Assembly (NCBI GenBank): GCA_937868765.1
Contig: CALMNL010000004.1
Coordinates: 1-64,000, forward strand
Source of the DNA: an uncultured Desulfatitalea sp.
Lineage (GTDB): Bacteria > Desulfobacterota > Desulfobacteria > Desulfobacterales > Desulfosarcinaceae
Length of the DNA stretch: 64,000 bases
Direction: 5' to 3'
Each line of letters starts with the position of its first letter. Position 1 is the first letter of the stretch. Under the pieces are notes generated by a model. That model had not been told where the DNA came from and made no database searches. It saw nothing but the letters and a program-made list of their open reading frames with translations. Of this stretch, positions 25,683 through 32,850 are shown piece after piece. A program made the translations under genes and the position numbers.

Positions 25683-27191
25683 TTATCTCCCGCGCTGGTC
25701 CGCCGGCAGGGGCAGCACGATGATGAAGGCGGCGCCCTGGCCCGGCGTGCTTTCGGCCCAGATGTCGCCGCCGTGGTTCTTGATGATTCCGTAGCTCACC
25801 GACAGCCCCAGGCCGGTGCCCTGGCCGGTGGGCTTGGTGGTGAAGAAGGGATCGAAGATGCGGGTCAGGTTCTTGGCTTCGATGCCCGGCCCGCTGTCTT
25901 CCACTCTGATGCACGCCTGCTGCCCGTTGGGCATCAATCGGGTGGTGATGCGGATCGTGCCCTCGCGGCCCACGGCGTGGTGGGCGTTCATCAGCAGATT
26001 GAGCAGCACCTGCTTGATCTTCTTTTCGTCGAGCAGCAGCCGGCCGATCCGCGGGTCATATTCGGTCTCGATGCGGATGCCTTCCAGCTTGGCGTGCCCC
26101 CGGAAGAAATGCAGCACCTCGTCGGTGACCGTGCGGATGTCGCACAGATCTTTCTTGGGCGCCGAAGTGCGCGCGAAATTGAGCAGATCCTCCACGATGG
26201 ATTTGCAGTGGCGCACCTGTTTTTCGATGGTCTTCAGGTCGGCGGCGCGGGCCGACGCTTTGTCTTCGCTGCGCAGCATCAGCTGGGTGTATCCCAGGAT
26301 GATCCCCAGCGGGTTGTTGATCTCGTGGGCGATGCCCGACGAAAAGGCGCCGATGCTGGCCAGCTTGTCGGCCTGGGCCATCTGCTCGCGGGCCATGTGC
26401 TGCTGCTCGATATCCTTGACCAGGAAGTGCAGGGTGTCGGATTCCTCTTCGCCGGAGACCAGGCCGCCGCTGAGCAGCACCCGCCGCCGGCCGCCGTCGC
26501 CGCCCTTCAGATCCATCTCCAGGCTGGAGACAAACCCCTGGGCCGCGATGCTGCGCGTGATCGTCTGCCAATCCTCCAGGCTCACGCACTCGGCGAAACA
26601 GCCCCCCACAGGCGCCTGTGACCCGGCGGCATCCATGCCCAGCAGCATCCGGCCGGCCGGGTTGAGATCCTTGATGCGGCCCCCGCGATCGGTGACCAGC
26701 AGCATGTCCTTGGACTCCTGGAAGATGCGCTGGTACTTGTCCTCGCTGCGCGCCAGGGCCCTGCTGCGTTCCTCCACCAGCCGTTCCAGGTTCTGGTTCA
26801 GGTGGGACAGCTCGCCGTGGGCCACCTCCAGGGCCGTGCGCCCCTGCAGGATGCTGTCGTAGAGCGTCCAGGTGCGCTCGAAAAAGAGCGTCACGGCGCC
26901 CACCATGATGAAGGCGAAGGTATTGATGGCGCCGCTGTAGGGTTTGATCAGGGCCCAGGTCTCCTGGTGGCCGCTGATGATCAGCATCTGCTTGACGATG
27001 TGGCCCACCGAGCGCGACACCGCGAAGAGCGCCAGGGCCAGGCAGACCCACAGCAGGTAGGCCCACACGATGTTCTCGCTATCCCGCCGCCGCAGGCGCA
27101 GCGCGTAGCGCACCCCCAGGAACGCCAGGACGATCATCAGGACCGAACCGCCCACGTCCACGATCCATATCGGCAGGAAGGTGACGTTCAT
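25683..27191 (-). CDS. Membrane sensor histidine kinase with PAS domain
   Basis: 502 aa. The N-terminus has about three membrane helices (residues 8-30, 45-65, 85-108). A coiled coil at about 115-160 is followed by a PAS domain at 165-265. HisKA has SSGIAHEINNPLGIILGY near 288. The HATPase domain contains VLLNLLMNAHHAVG, DSGPGIE and GTGLGLSVSYGI. NtrB/AtoS-like kinases of this kind phosphorylate sigma-54 regulators. It overlaps the preceding small membrane gene (ATGA at 27188-27191) and is followed by the regulator. The overlap suggests tight coupling with the small membrane proteins, which may take part in sensing. Confidence 0.92.
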   Translation of the reverse strand: MNVTFLPIWIVDVGGSVLMIVLAFLGVRYALRLRRRDSENIVWAYLLWVCLALALFAVSRSVGHIVKQMLIISGHQETWALIKPYSGAINTFAFIMVGAVTLFFERTWTLYDSILQGRTALEVAHGELSHLNQNLERLVEERSRALARSEDKYQRIFQESKDMLLVTDRGGRIKDLNPAGRMLLGMDAAGSQAPVGGCFAECVSLEDWQTITRSIAAQGFVSSLEMDLKGGDGGRRRVLLSGGLVSGEEESDTLHFLVKDIEQQHMAREQMAQADKLASIGAFSSGIAHEINNPLGIILGYTQLMLRSEDKASARAADLKTIEKQVRHCKSIVEDLLNFARTSAPKKDLCDIRTVTDEVLHFFRGHAKLEGIRIETEYDPRIGRLLLDEKKIKQVLLNLLMNAHHAVGREGTIRITTRLMPNGQQACIRVEDSGPGIEAKNLTRIFDPFFTTKPTGQGTGLGLSVSYGIIKNHGGDIWAESTPGQGAAFIIVLPLPADQRGR

Positions 27192-27664
27192 GACGGCTCC
27201 CGCAGCAGCCGGCGCAACCCCAGAAAGAGGCAGAGCATGGCCGGCACGCACAACAGGTGATCCAGCTTGACCAGGTAGTACACCGGGGCCAGCCACTCGT
27301 AGCCCGGGGTCATGTTCAGGCTGATGTGCATCAGCCCGATGCGCTGGCTGTCCACCAGGGCCGACTGTTCTTCCAGCCAGTGGCCCAGGAAGGCATCGGC
27401 GTTCCAGGCGATGAACCAGACGGCGGCATACTGGATGTAGCGCCAGCCCCGGATGGAGACCAACTGCCGCCGGCGCAGCCAGTAGATCAAAAGCCCCATG
27501 GAGCAAGCGAAGAAGATGTGGGCCATCTGGTGGGCGTAGAGACCCTCCACGCCGCTGTGGGCCTGGATGGCCCAGGCCGACGAGGGGCACCAGACCAGCA
27601 TGATGACAGGGATGAGCGCCAGGAACTGCACAGGACGCCTCAATAGACTGGTTCTAATTTTCAT
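27188..27664 (-). CDS. Small membrane protein of the tauE-sensor operon
   Basis: 158 aa. The start at 27664 (MKIRTSLLRRPVQFLALIP) gives a signal-peptide-like N-terminus ending near AWAIQA. Three or four hydrophobic segments follow (HIFFACSMGLLIYWL, YIQYAAVWFIAWN, LLCVPAMLCLFLGL). Histidines are frequent (HSGVEGLYAHQMAH, GHWLE), which might bind metal or heme, but no known motif is complete. The gene overlaps both neighbours (11 bases with the previous one, 4 with the kinase). Not recognised; a sensory accessory role is inferred from position. Confidence 0.72.
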   Translation of the reverse strand: MKIRTSLLRRPVQFLALIPVIMLVWCPSSAWAIQAHSGVEGLYAHQMAHIFFACSMGLLIYWLRRRQLVSIRGWRYIQYAAVWFIAWNADAFLGHWLEEQSALVDSQRIGLMHISLNMTPGYEWLAPVYYLVKLDHLLCVPAMLCLFLGLRRLLREPS

Positions 27665-28205
27665 CCAATCGACGCTGCACGCCCTTGAAGTAGGGCAGGA
27701 AGCGGCGCGAATGACCGAAGATGATGCGGGCCAGGATATACAGCGGTATGAAGACGAAGGGATAACCCACCGTCTGGCCGAAGAGCAGCGTGAGCGGCCA
27801 GGCCAACGCGAAATCAACGCCCGCAAAACGACCGTGCAGCCATGCCAGGGCAAAGGGCACCGGCCAGAGGATGCCGGCCGAATAGGCCGCCATGGTGAAA
27901 AAATGACGGCCCCAGGCATCGTTGGCCTGCTTGTTCAGCGCCTTGTACCCGGCCCGGTCCCCCATCTCGAAAGCCTGCACGCTGAGCGCTTCACGCTGGG
28001 AGATCTCCGCCTTCAGGCGCTGCAGGTGCCCCTGGTTGAAACGGATGGCCGCCGAAAGGGTGAACTCGCCCAGCACCACGCAGATCATGGCCAGGCAAAA
28101 AGCGCCAAACAGGAATCCGAACAGCGCATCATGGGGCAATCGGAAGGGGAAGATGAGCAGCGCGTCCGCCCATGCCCAGAGCTGGGATAAGAGTTGGTCC
28201 ATCAC
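27654..28205 (-). CDS. Small multi-pass membrane protein of the tauE-sensor operon
   Basis: 183 aa with hydrophobic segments near 28-48, 105-125, 130-150 and 150-168, and a charged cytoplasmic-type loop between the first two (HLQRLKAEISQREALS). The family is not recognised. It lies between tauE and the second small membrane protein and overlaps the latter by 11 bases, which indicates a common transcript. It could form a complex with TauE or the kinase. Confidence 0.7.
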   Translation of the reverse strand: MMDQLLSQLWAWADALLIFPFRLPHDALFGFLFGAFCLAMICVVLGEFTLSAAIRFNQGHLQRLKAEISQREALSVQAFEMGDRAGYKALNKQANDAWGRHFFTMAAYSAGILWPVPFALAWLHGRFAGVDFALAWPLTLLFGQTVGYPFVFIPLYILARIIFGHSRRFLPYFKGVQRRLDEN

Positions 28206-28265
28206 GACGTCATGCCTTCCAGGGGTCCGGCGCCGGCCGAGCCGGCACCGGACCGGATACCTTCG

Positions 28266-29411
28266 CTAACCGAATATGCGGATGTTGAAAAACCCGCGCA
28301 GGGTGTAATCCAGGCCCACATAGCAGGCCAGGGCGATGAAAAACCACTTCAGGCCCTTTTCCGGAATGTACTTGCCGGTGCGCGGCCCGATCATCGAGCC
28401 GATGAAGATGCCCACCAGTTCCACGCCGATCATGATCCAGTAGACGGTCACGCCCTTGATCATGAAGTTGATGATCGACAGGATCATGCTGATCAGCACC
28501 GCCAGGGCCGAGGTGCCGGCGGCCACGAACATGGGCAGGCCCACCACGCTGGTCAGGAAGGGCACGTACAGGAAGCCGCCGCCCACGCCGATGAACGAAG
28601 AGATGGCGCTGATGAAGAAACCGCCCACGAAGGCCCACATGGGGCTGAAGGTGAAAGTCTGGCCGAAGAAGGAGATTTCGGTGCTGGCCAGGCTGAACCT
28701 GGTGGTTTTGACACCCTGCTGGGTGATGTCGCCCTTTTGCTTGACGGCGGCCTCGAAAGCCTTGACCGCCTCCTTGGCCTTTTTCTTGGAGGCTTGCCCC
28801 TTGGGGGTCATCTCATAGACCATGAAACCGCCGATGACAAAGACGATCAGGCCGAACCAGCCCTGATACTGGGAGAACTTGACTTTGCCCATGGTGGTGT
28901 AGACCACCAGGAAGGCGGCCAGCAGCGAGCCCAGGCCGAGGAACAGCCCCAGGGGTACGATGAGGCGCTTCTGTTTGGCATAGTTGACGCTGGATACCGC
29001 CGCGGACAGCCCCACCAGCCACTGGTTGGAGACGCGGATACTGTCGGTGATGAATTTGTTGAGGGTCGGGGCCGTATCCTTGAACGTCTTGGCGTAGGCG
29101 CCCAGCCCGAAGATCGAGATGTGGCCCACGCCGGCCATGATGCCGCCGAAGGCGCCCACGGTGGAAAAGACCCAGCCCACCCACATGGCCCAGAAGAAGG
29201 CCAGCACCAGGTTGATCTGCTTGCCCCCGGGAATGCCCAGGTAACCGGGCGCCGCGTTCGGGTCGATATGACCCTTGTCCGTGCCCTGGGGGGCCTGGGC
29301 GATGGCCTCTTCGAGGCTGGCCGCCTGCACCTCCGGGACCGCGCCCCAGGTGGTGAGCATGGCCCCGGCCAGCAGAAGCATGATGCAGCAGAAAATGAGT
29401 TTACGGGACAT
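28266..29411 (-). CDS. TauE/SafE-family sulfite/organosulfonate exporter-type permease
   Basis: 381 aa. The start at 29411 has GGAGGA six bases upstream; the longer frame to 29501 lacks support. After a signal-like first segment come about eight helices with TauE/SafE hallmarks: FSTVGAFGGIMAGVGHISIFG in the first half, and FFISAISSFIGVGGGFLYVPFL with AAGTSALAVLISM in the second. A charged loop of about 60 residues splits the halves. Family members move sulfite, sulfoacetate and related anions. First gene of an operon ending with a two-component system, which suggests its substrate or product is sensed. Confidence 0.9.
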   Translation of the reverse strand: MSRKLIFCCIMLLLAGAMLTTWGAVPEVQAASLEEAIAQAPQGTDKGHIDPNAAPGYLGIPGGKQINLVLAFFWAMWVGWVFSTVGAFGGIMAGVGHISIFGLGAYAKTFKDTAPTLNKFITDSIRVSNQWLVGLSAAVSSVNYAKQKRLIVPLGLFLGLGSLLAAFLVVYTTMGKVKFSQYQGWFGLIVFVIGGFMVYEMTPKGQASKKKAKEAVKAFEAAVKQKGDITQQGVKTTRFSLASTEISFFGQTFTFSPMWAFVGGFFISAISSFIGVGGGFLYVPFLTSVVGLPMFVAAGTSALAVLISMILSIINFMIKGVTVYWIMIGVELVGIFIGSMIGPRTGKYIPEKGLKWFFIALACYVGLDYTLRGFFNIRIFG

Positions 29412-29519
29412 ATTCTTCCTCCAAAGGTAAAGATAAGGGAATAAGTGAGGCCGCCGCTGGGATGCCGATCTGTGAATTGCGAGCCCATGGCCGGCTATCA
29501 AACCGATGCCGCGGTATAG

Positions 29520-29536
29520 AGCAATCGGTATGCCAA
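29520..29536 (-). promoter_or_regulatory. Sigma-54 (-24/-12) promoter for the tauE operon
   Basis: Read on the minus strand, TTGGCATACCGATTGCT matches the consensus TGGCACG-N4-TTGCW, with GG and GC separated by exactly 10 bases. The predicted transcription start is about 100 bases before the tauE ATG. The operon it would drive encodes its own sigma-54 activator. Confidence 0.75.
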
Positions 29537-29595
29537 GGACCCCAAAACCTGGACCGCCGCCGCATCCGCCCGTGACTTGAAGTTTTTAAATTTTA

Positions 29596-29608
29596 TTTCA
29601 ATATCTTA
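29596..29608. promoter_or_regulatory. Candidate IHF site between enhancer and tauE promoter
   Basis: TTTCAATATCTTA matches the IHF consensus WATCAANNNNTTR at all but one defined position and lies in an A/T-rich tract (29578-29612). IHF bends DNA between activator sites and sigma-54 promoters. Matches to this loose consensus are common by chance. Confidence 0.4.
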
Positions 29609-29670
29609 CCAAACAACCTGGATTCACCCCGAGCGGCGCCTGTTCATTTTAGCCGGCCTTTGCCAAAAAG

Positions 29671-29767
29671 CGCATGCGCCACGAAAATATGGCACATGAC
29701 TGCAATATGCCAAAAAAGGTTTTATTCCGCAAGGATACAAATATGGTTGTTTTTTCATGGCATGCCA
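29671..29767. promoter_or_regulatory. Cluster of palindromes: candidate shared enhancer (UAS)
   Basis: Three dyads lie midway between the two divergent sigma-54 promoters: GCGCATGCGC at 29671 onward, TGGCA-N13-TGCCA at 29690-29712, and TGGCATGCCA at 29758-29767. The repeated TGGCA/TGCCA half-sites fit a dimeric Fis-type regulator. They are 130-240 bases from each promoter, the usual enhancer range. Confidence 0.5.
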
Positions 29768-29895
29768 AATTATTATTGCACCAGGAGCCGATCCGGTGCG
29801 CCTGGAGCCGCCGCCGGCCGCGCCCAACCTTCTGAAAACACTGGGCGCTTTCCATCCGGCCACCGGATTGGGGGGCTGCTGGCAGGCCCTTCAAG

Positions 29896-29911
29896 TGGTA
29901 TGGATATTGCT
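29896..29911 (+). promoter_or_regulatory. Sigma-54 promoter for the molybdopterin oxidoreductase operon
   Basis: TGGTATGGATATTGCT has GG and GC at the right 10-base spacing and a perfect TTGCT -12 half; the -24 half is TGGTATG against TGGCACG. The predicted start is about 110 bases before the GTG at 30033. Confidence 0.6.
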
Positions 29912-30032
29912 AATTTCTTCGCGGTACCCAAACGGAAACGTGCGACAGGGCCGCTTTTTCGAAAATGTCGCGACGGGCCGAGGCGGCCACGGCACCCTTC
30001 GGCCATCAAGCTCAACCGGTGGAGGAATCCCA

Positions 30033-32171
30033 GTGAATAAAAGTCTCTATACGATGTGTTTCATGTGCTCCGTACGCTGCCCCATCCAGGTGCAGGTGGA
30101 GAACGGTCAGGTCCAGTGGGTCCAGGGCAATCCGCATGTCCCCGGCATGGAAGGCAGCCTGTGCCCCAAGGGCGCGGCCGGCACCGCCCTGCTCTATGAC
30201 GAGCAGCGGTTGCAGACCCCGCTGATCCGGGAGGGCGAGCGGGGCGCGGGCCAGTGGCGCAAGGCCACCTGGGACGAAGCCCTCGATTATGTGGCCGATC
30301 GGTTGCAAAAGGTGGTCGCGACCCACGGCGGCCGCTCGGTAGCCCTGATGGAGCGCGCCAACCTGGCCACCCATGTGAGCAAAACCTTCCTCAAAGCCCT
30401 CGGCTCGCCCAACCATGTGACCCACGACGCCCTGTGCAAAGGCTCGGTCAACACCGCCTGCCGCAGCCTCTTCGGCTACACCGACGCCGAGATGGGCATG
30501 CAGTACGACAAGACCAAGCACATCATCTTATATGGCCGCAACATCTTCGAGGCCGTGGCCGTGCGTGAGGTGAACAACCTGATGACGGCCCTGTCCAACG
30601 GCGCCAGGATGACCTACATCGACCCGCGGGTCACGGTCACCGCCACCAAGGCCCATCGCTACTGGATGATCCGACCGGGCACGGACCTGGCCCTCAACTA
30701 CGCCCTGATGCACGTGATCCTCGAAGAGCGGCTCTACGATGCCGCCTTCGTGGCGCGCTGGGTGGAAGGGCTCAACGAACTGCGCGATTTCGTGCGCCCG
30801 TATACGCCGGAATGGGCCGAGGCCGAGACCGGCATCCGCGCCTCGGAGATCGTGGCCCTGGCCCGGGAGGTGAGTAAAGACAAGCCCGCGGTGATCTTCC
30901 ACTTCGGCTACCGCGGCGCCCATCACGCCAACGAGATCTACCTGCGCCGCTCCATCCTGATCCTCAACACCCTCATGGGGGCCATCGAAACGCCGGGCGG
31001 GCTCTTCTTCAAAAAGGGACCCGGCGCCGTGGATCGCAAACCGGCGCGCAAGCTCACCGAACAGGAACTGCCCAAGGTGACCGCGCCGCGGGCCGATCAG
31101 GTGGGAACGCCCACCCTGCCTTTGCCCGACCCGGCCCACGGCGTGCCCCAGGCCCTGGTGGACGCCATCCTCGACGAAAAGCCCTACCCGTTAAAGGCGC
31201 TGTTCATCAACCGCTTCGATGCACTCAAGTCGATCCCCGACACCAACCGCACCAAGCAGGCCTTCGCGAAGCTCGACCTGATCGTGGCCATCGATGTGAA
31301 TTTCAGCGATTCGGCCTGGTACGCCGACGTGGTGCTGCCCGAATCCACCTTTTTCGAGCGCACCGACTGCGTGCAGCAGGCCAACGGCCTCAAACCCCAG
31401 ATGTTCCTGCGGCCCCAGGCCATCCCGCCGATCCACGACACCCGGGAATACGCCGTGATCATGCGCCAGCTGGCCGACCGGATGGGCTTCGGCCAGTACT
31501 TCCCCTACACCACCATGGACGAGTTGGTGGCGTGGCAGCTCGAACCCACCGGTTTCACGCGCAAGGACTTCGACGCCAAAGGCTTCGTGGCCTACACCAA
31601 GGACCCGATCTTCTGGAACCGCCTGGAAGGGCTGAAGCTAAAGACCCCTTCGGGCAAGATCGAACTGCGCTCATCCCTGCTGGAAAAGGCCGGCTTCGCC
31701 TCATTCCCGCCCTACGAGGCAGTGGCGCGGCCCGAGGGCGACCGCTTCCGCCTGGTGGTAGGCCGGGTGGCGGCCCACACCCATGTCTCGACCCAGAACA
31801 ATCTCTACCTCAATGAACTCTACCCGGAAAACCTCTTGTGGATTCACACCCGGCGCGCCGGGGCCCTGGGAATCCAGGACGGGCAGATGGTCCAGGTCAC
31901 CTCGGCCGTGGGCACCGGCAAGATCAAGGCCTTCGTCACCGATCTGATCCACCCCGAAGCGGTCTTCATGGTACACGGCTTCGGCCACGAGGCCCGCATG
32001 GCGGCCCGCACCTTCGACAAGGGTGTTTCCGACAGCGTGCTGCAGGCCAGCATCACCGACCGGGTGGGCGGCAGCCCGGCGCTGCACGACACCTTCGTCA
32101 CCGTTGCCCCCGCCAAAGCCGATGAGGCACCGCCGGCGGCCACCAAGAAACGCGCCGGCAAACGCTCGTAA
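30033..32171 (+). CDS. Cytoplasmic molybdopterin (Mo/W-bisPGD) oxidoreductase
   Basis: 712 aa from a GTG at 30033 with GGAGG 7 bases upstream; the frame upstream of this is not coding. A [4Fe-4S] motif lies at the extreme N-terminus (Cys 9, 12, 16, 44), followed by the molybdopterin domains. The likely metal ligand is Cys135 in HDALCKGSVN, as in polysulfide/thiosulfate reductase- and formate dehydrogenase-like enzymes. A C-terminal dinucleotide-binding domain is present. There is no Tat signal, so it acts in the cytoplasm. The substrate cannot be read from sequence; a sulfur oxyanion is suggested only by the divergent tauE operon. Electron partners follow. Confidence 0.9.
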   Translation: MNKSLYTMCFMCSVRCPIQVQVENGQVQWVQGNPHVPGMEGSLCPKGAAGTALLYDEQRLQTPLIREGERGAGQWRKATWDEALDYVADRLQKVVATHGGRSVALMERANLATHVSKTFLKALGSPNHVTHDALCKGSVNTACRSLFGYTDAEMGMQYDKTKHIILYGRNIFEAVAVREVNNLMTALSNGARMTYIDPRVTVTATKAHRYWMIRPGTDLALNYALMHVILEERLYDAAFVARWVEGLNELRDFVRPYTPEWAEAETGIRASEIVALAREVSKDKPAVIFHFGYRGAHHANEIYLRRSILILNTLMGAIETPGGLFFKKGPGAVDRKPARKLTEQELPKVTAPRADQVGTPTLPLPDPAHGVPQALVDAILDEKPYPLKALFINRFDALKSIPDTNRTKQAFAKLDLIVAIDVNFSDSAWYADVVLPESTFFERTDCVQQANGLKPQMFLRPQAIPPIHDTREYAVIMRQLADRMGFGQYFPYTTMDELVAWQLEPTGFTRKDFDAKGFVAYTKDPIFWNRLEGLKLKTPSGKIELRSSLLEKAGFASFPPYEAVARPEGDRFRLVVGRVAAHTHVSTQNNLYLNELYPENLLWIHTRRAGALGIQDGQMVQVTSAVGTGKIKAFVTDLIHPEAVFMVHGFGHEARMAARTFDKGVSDSVLQASITDRVGGSPALHDTFVTVAPAKADEAPPAATKKRAGKRS

Positions 32172-32182
32172 AGGAGAAGCGA

Positions 32183-32698
32183 ATGAGCCAATACTACCTG
32201 TTTCAAGACACGCGCAAATGCATCGGCTGCCACGCCTGCGAAGTGCAGTGCAAGGCCAACAAGGCCTTGCCGCCCGGCCCCAAACCCTGCAAGATCGTCC
32301 AGGTGGGTCCTAAAATGATCGGCGGCCTGCCGCGCAGTTCGTTCATCTTCATGCCCTGCTTTCACTGCGAAAAACCGTGGTGCGTGGAGGCCTGCCCCAC
32401 CGGCGCCATGCAGAAACGCGAAAAGGACGGCATCGTCTTCGTGCAGAGCGATCTGTGCGTGGGCTGCAAAACCTGCATCCGGGCCTGCCCCTGGAGCGCG
32501 CCCCAGTGGAACCCCCAAAGCAAGAAAGTGGTCAAGTGCGATTACTGCATGGACCGCATCGACCAGGGTCTGAAGCCGGCTTGCGTCACCACCTGCATCA
32601 CCCACAGCCTGCAGTTCGGCAACGCGGACCAGATGCCCGAGATCCGCCGGGAGCGCCATGCCCAGGCGGTGGCGTCGCTGGAGCACAGCGCGTTTTAA
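32183..32698 (+). CDS. Four-cluster 4Fe-4S ferredoxin subunit
   Basis: 171 aa. Sixteen cysteines are arranged in four CxxCxxC(x)C-type motifs (CIGCHACEVQC, CFHCEKPWCVEACP, CVGCKTCIRACP, CDYCMDRI...CVTTC). This is the pattern of DmsB/PhsB/HybA electron-transfer subunits. There is no signal peptide, consistent with a cytoplasmic partner for the preceding Mo enzyme. The ATG follows AAAGGAG and lies 11 bases after the Mo-subunit stop. Confidence 0.95.
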   Translation: MSQYYLFQDTRKCIGCHACEVQCKANKALPPGPKPCKIVQVGPKMIGGLPRSSFIFMPCFHCEKPWCVEACPTGAMQKREKDGIVFVQSDLCVGCKTCIRACPWSAPQWNPQSKKVVKCDYCMDRIDQGLKPACVTTCITHSLQFGNADQMPEIRRERHAQAVASLEHSAF

Positions 32699-32850
32699 AA
32701 GCTGTTTGAAGCCTCCCCGCGGGCGCCGTCTCTTTGTCGGGCCGAGGCGTTCAATCCTCGACATATTTACATATGCCTGCGGTTGAACACCTCGCCCCGC
32801 CTTGAAGCCCGATCGAAGGCTTTAAAACAACTTTAAAAGGAATACGAATC

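Noticed and set aside
29690-29706. A second TGGCAC...TGCA sigma-54-like match on the plus strand
   Set aside because: GG and GC are separated by 9 bases instead of 10, and the site falls inside the palindrome cluster; kept only as part of the candidate enhancer.
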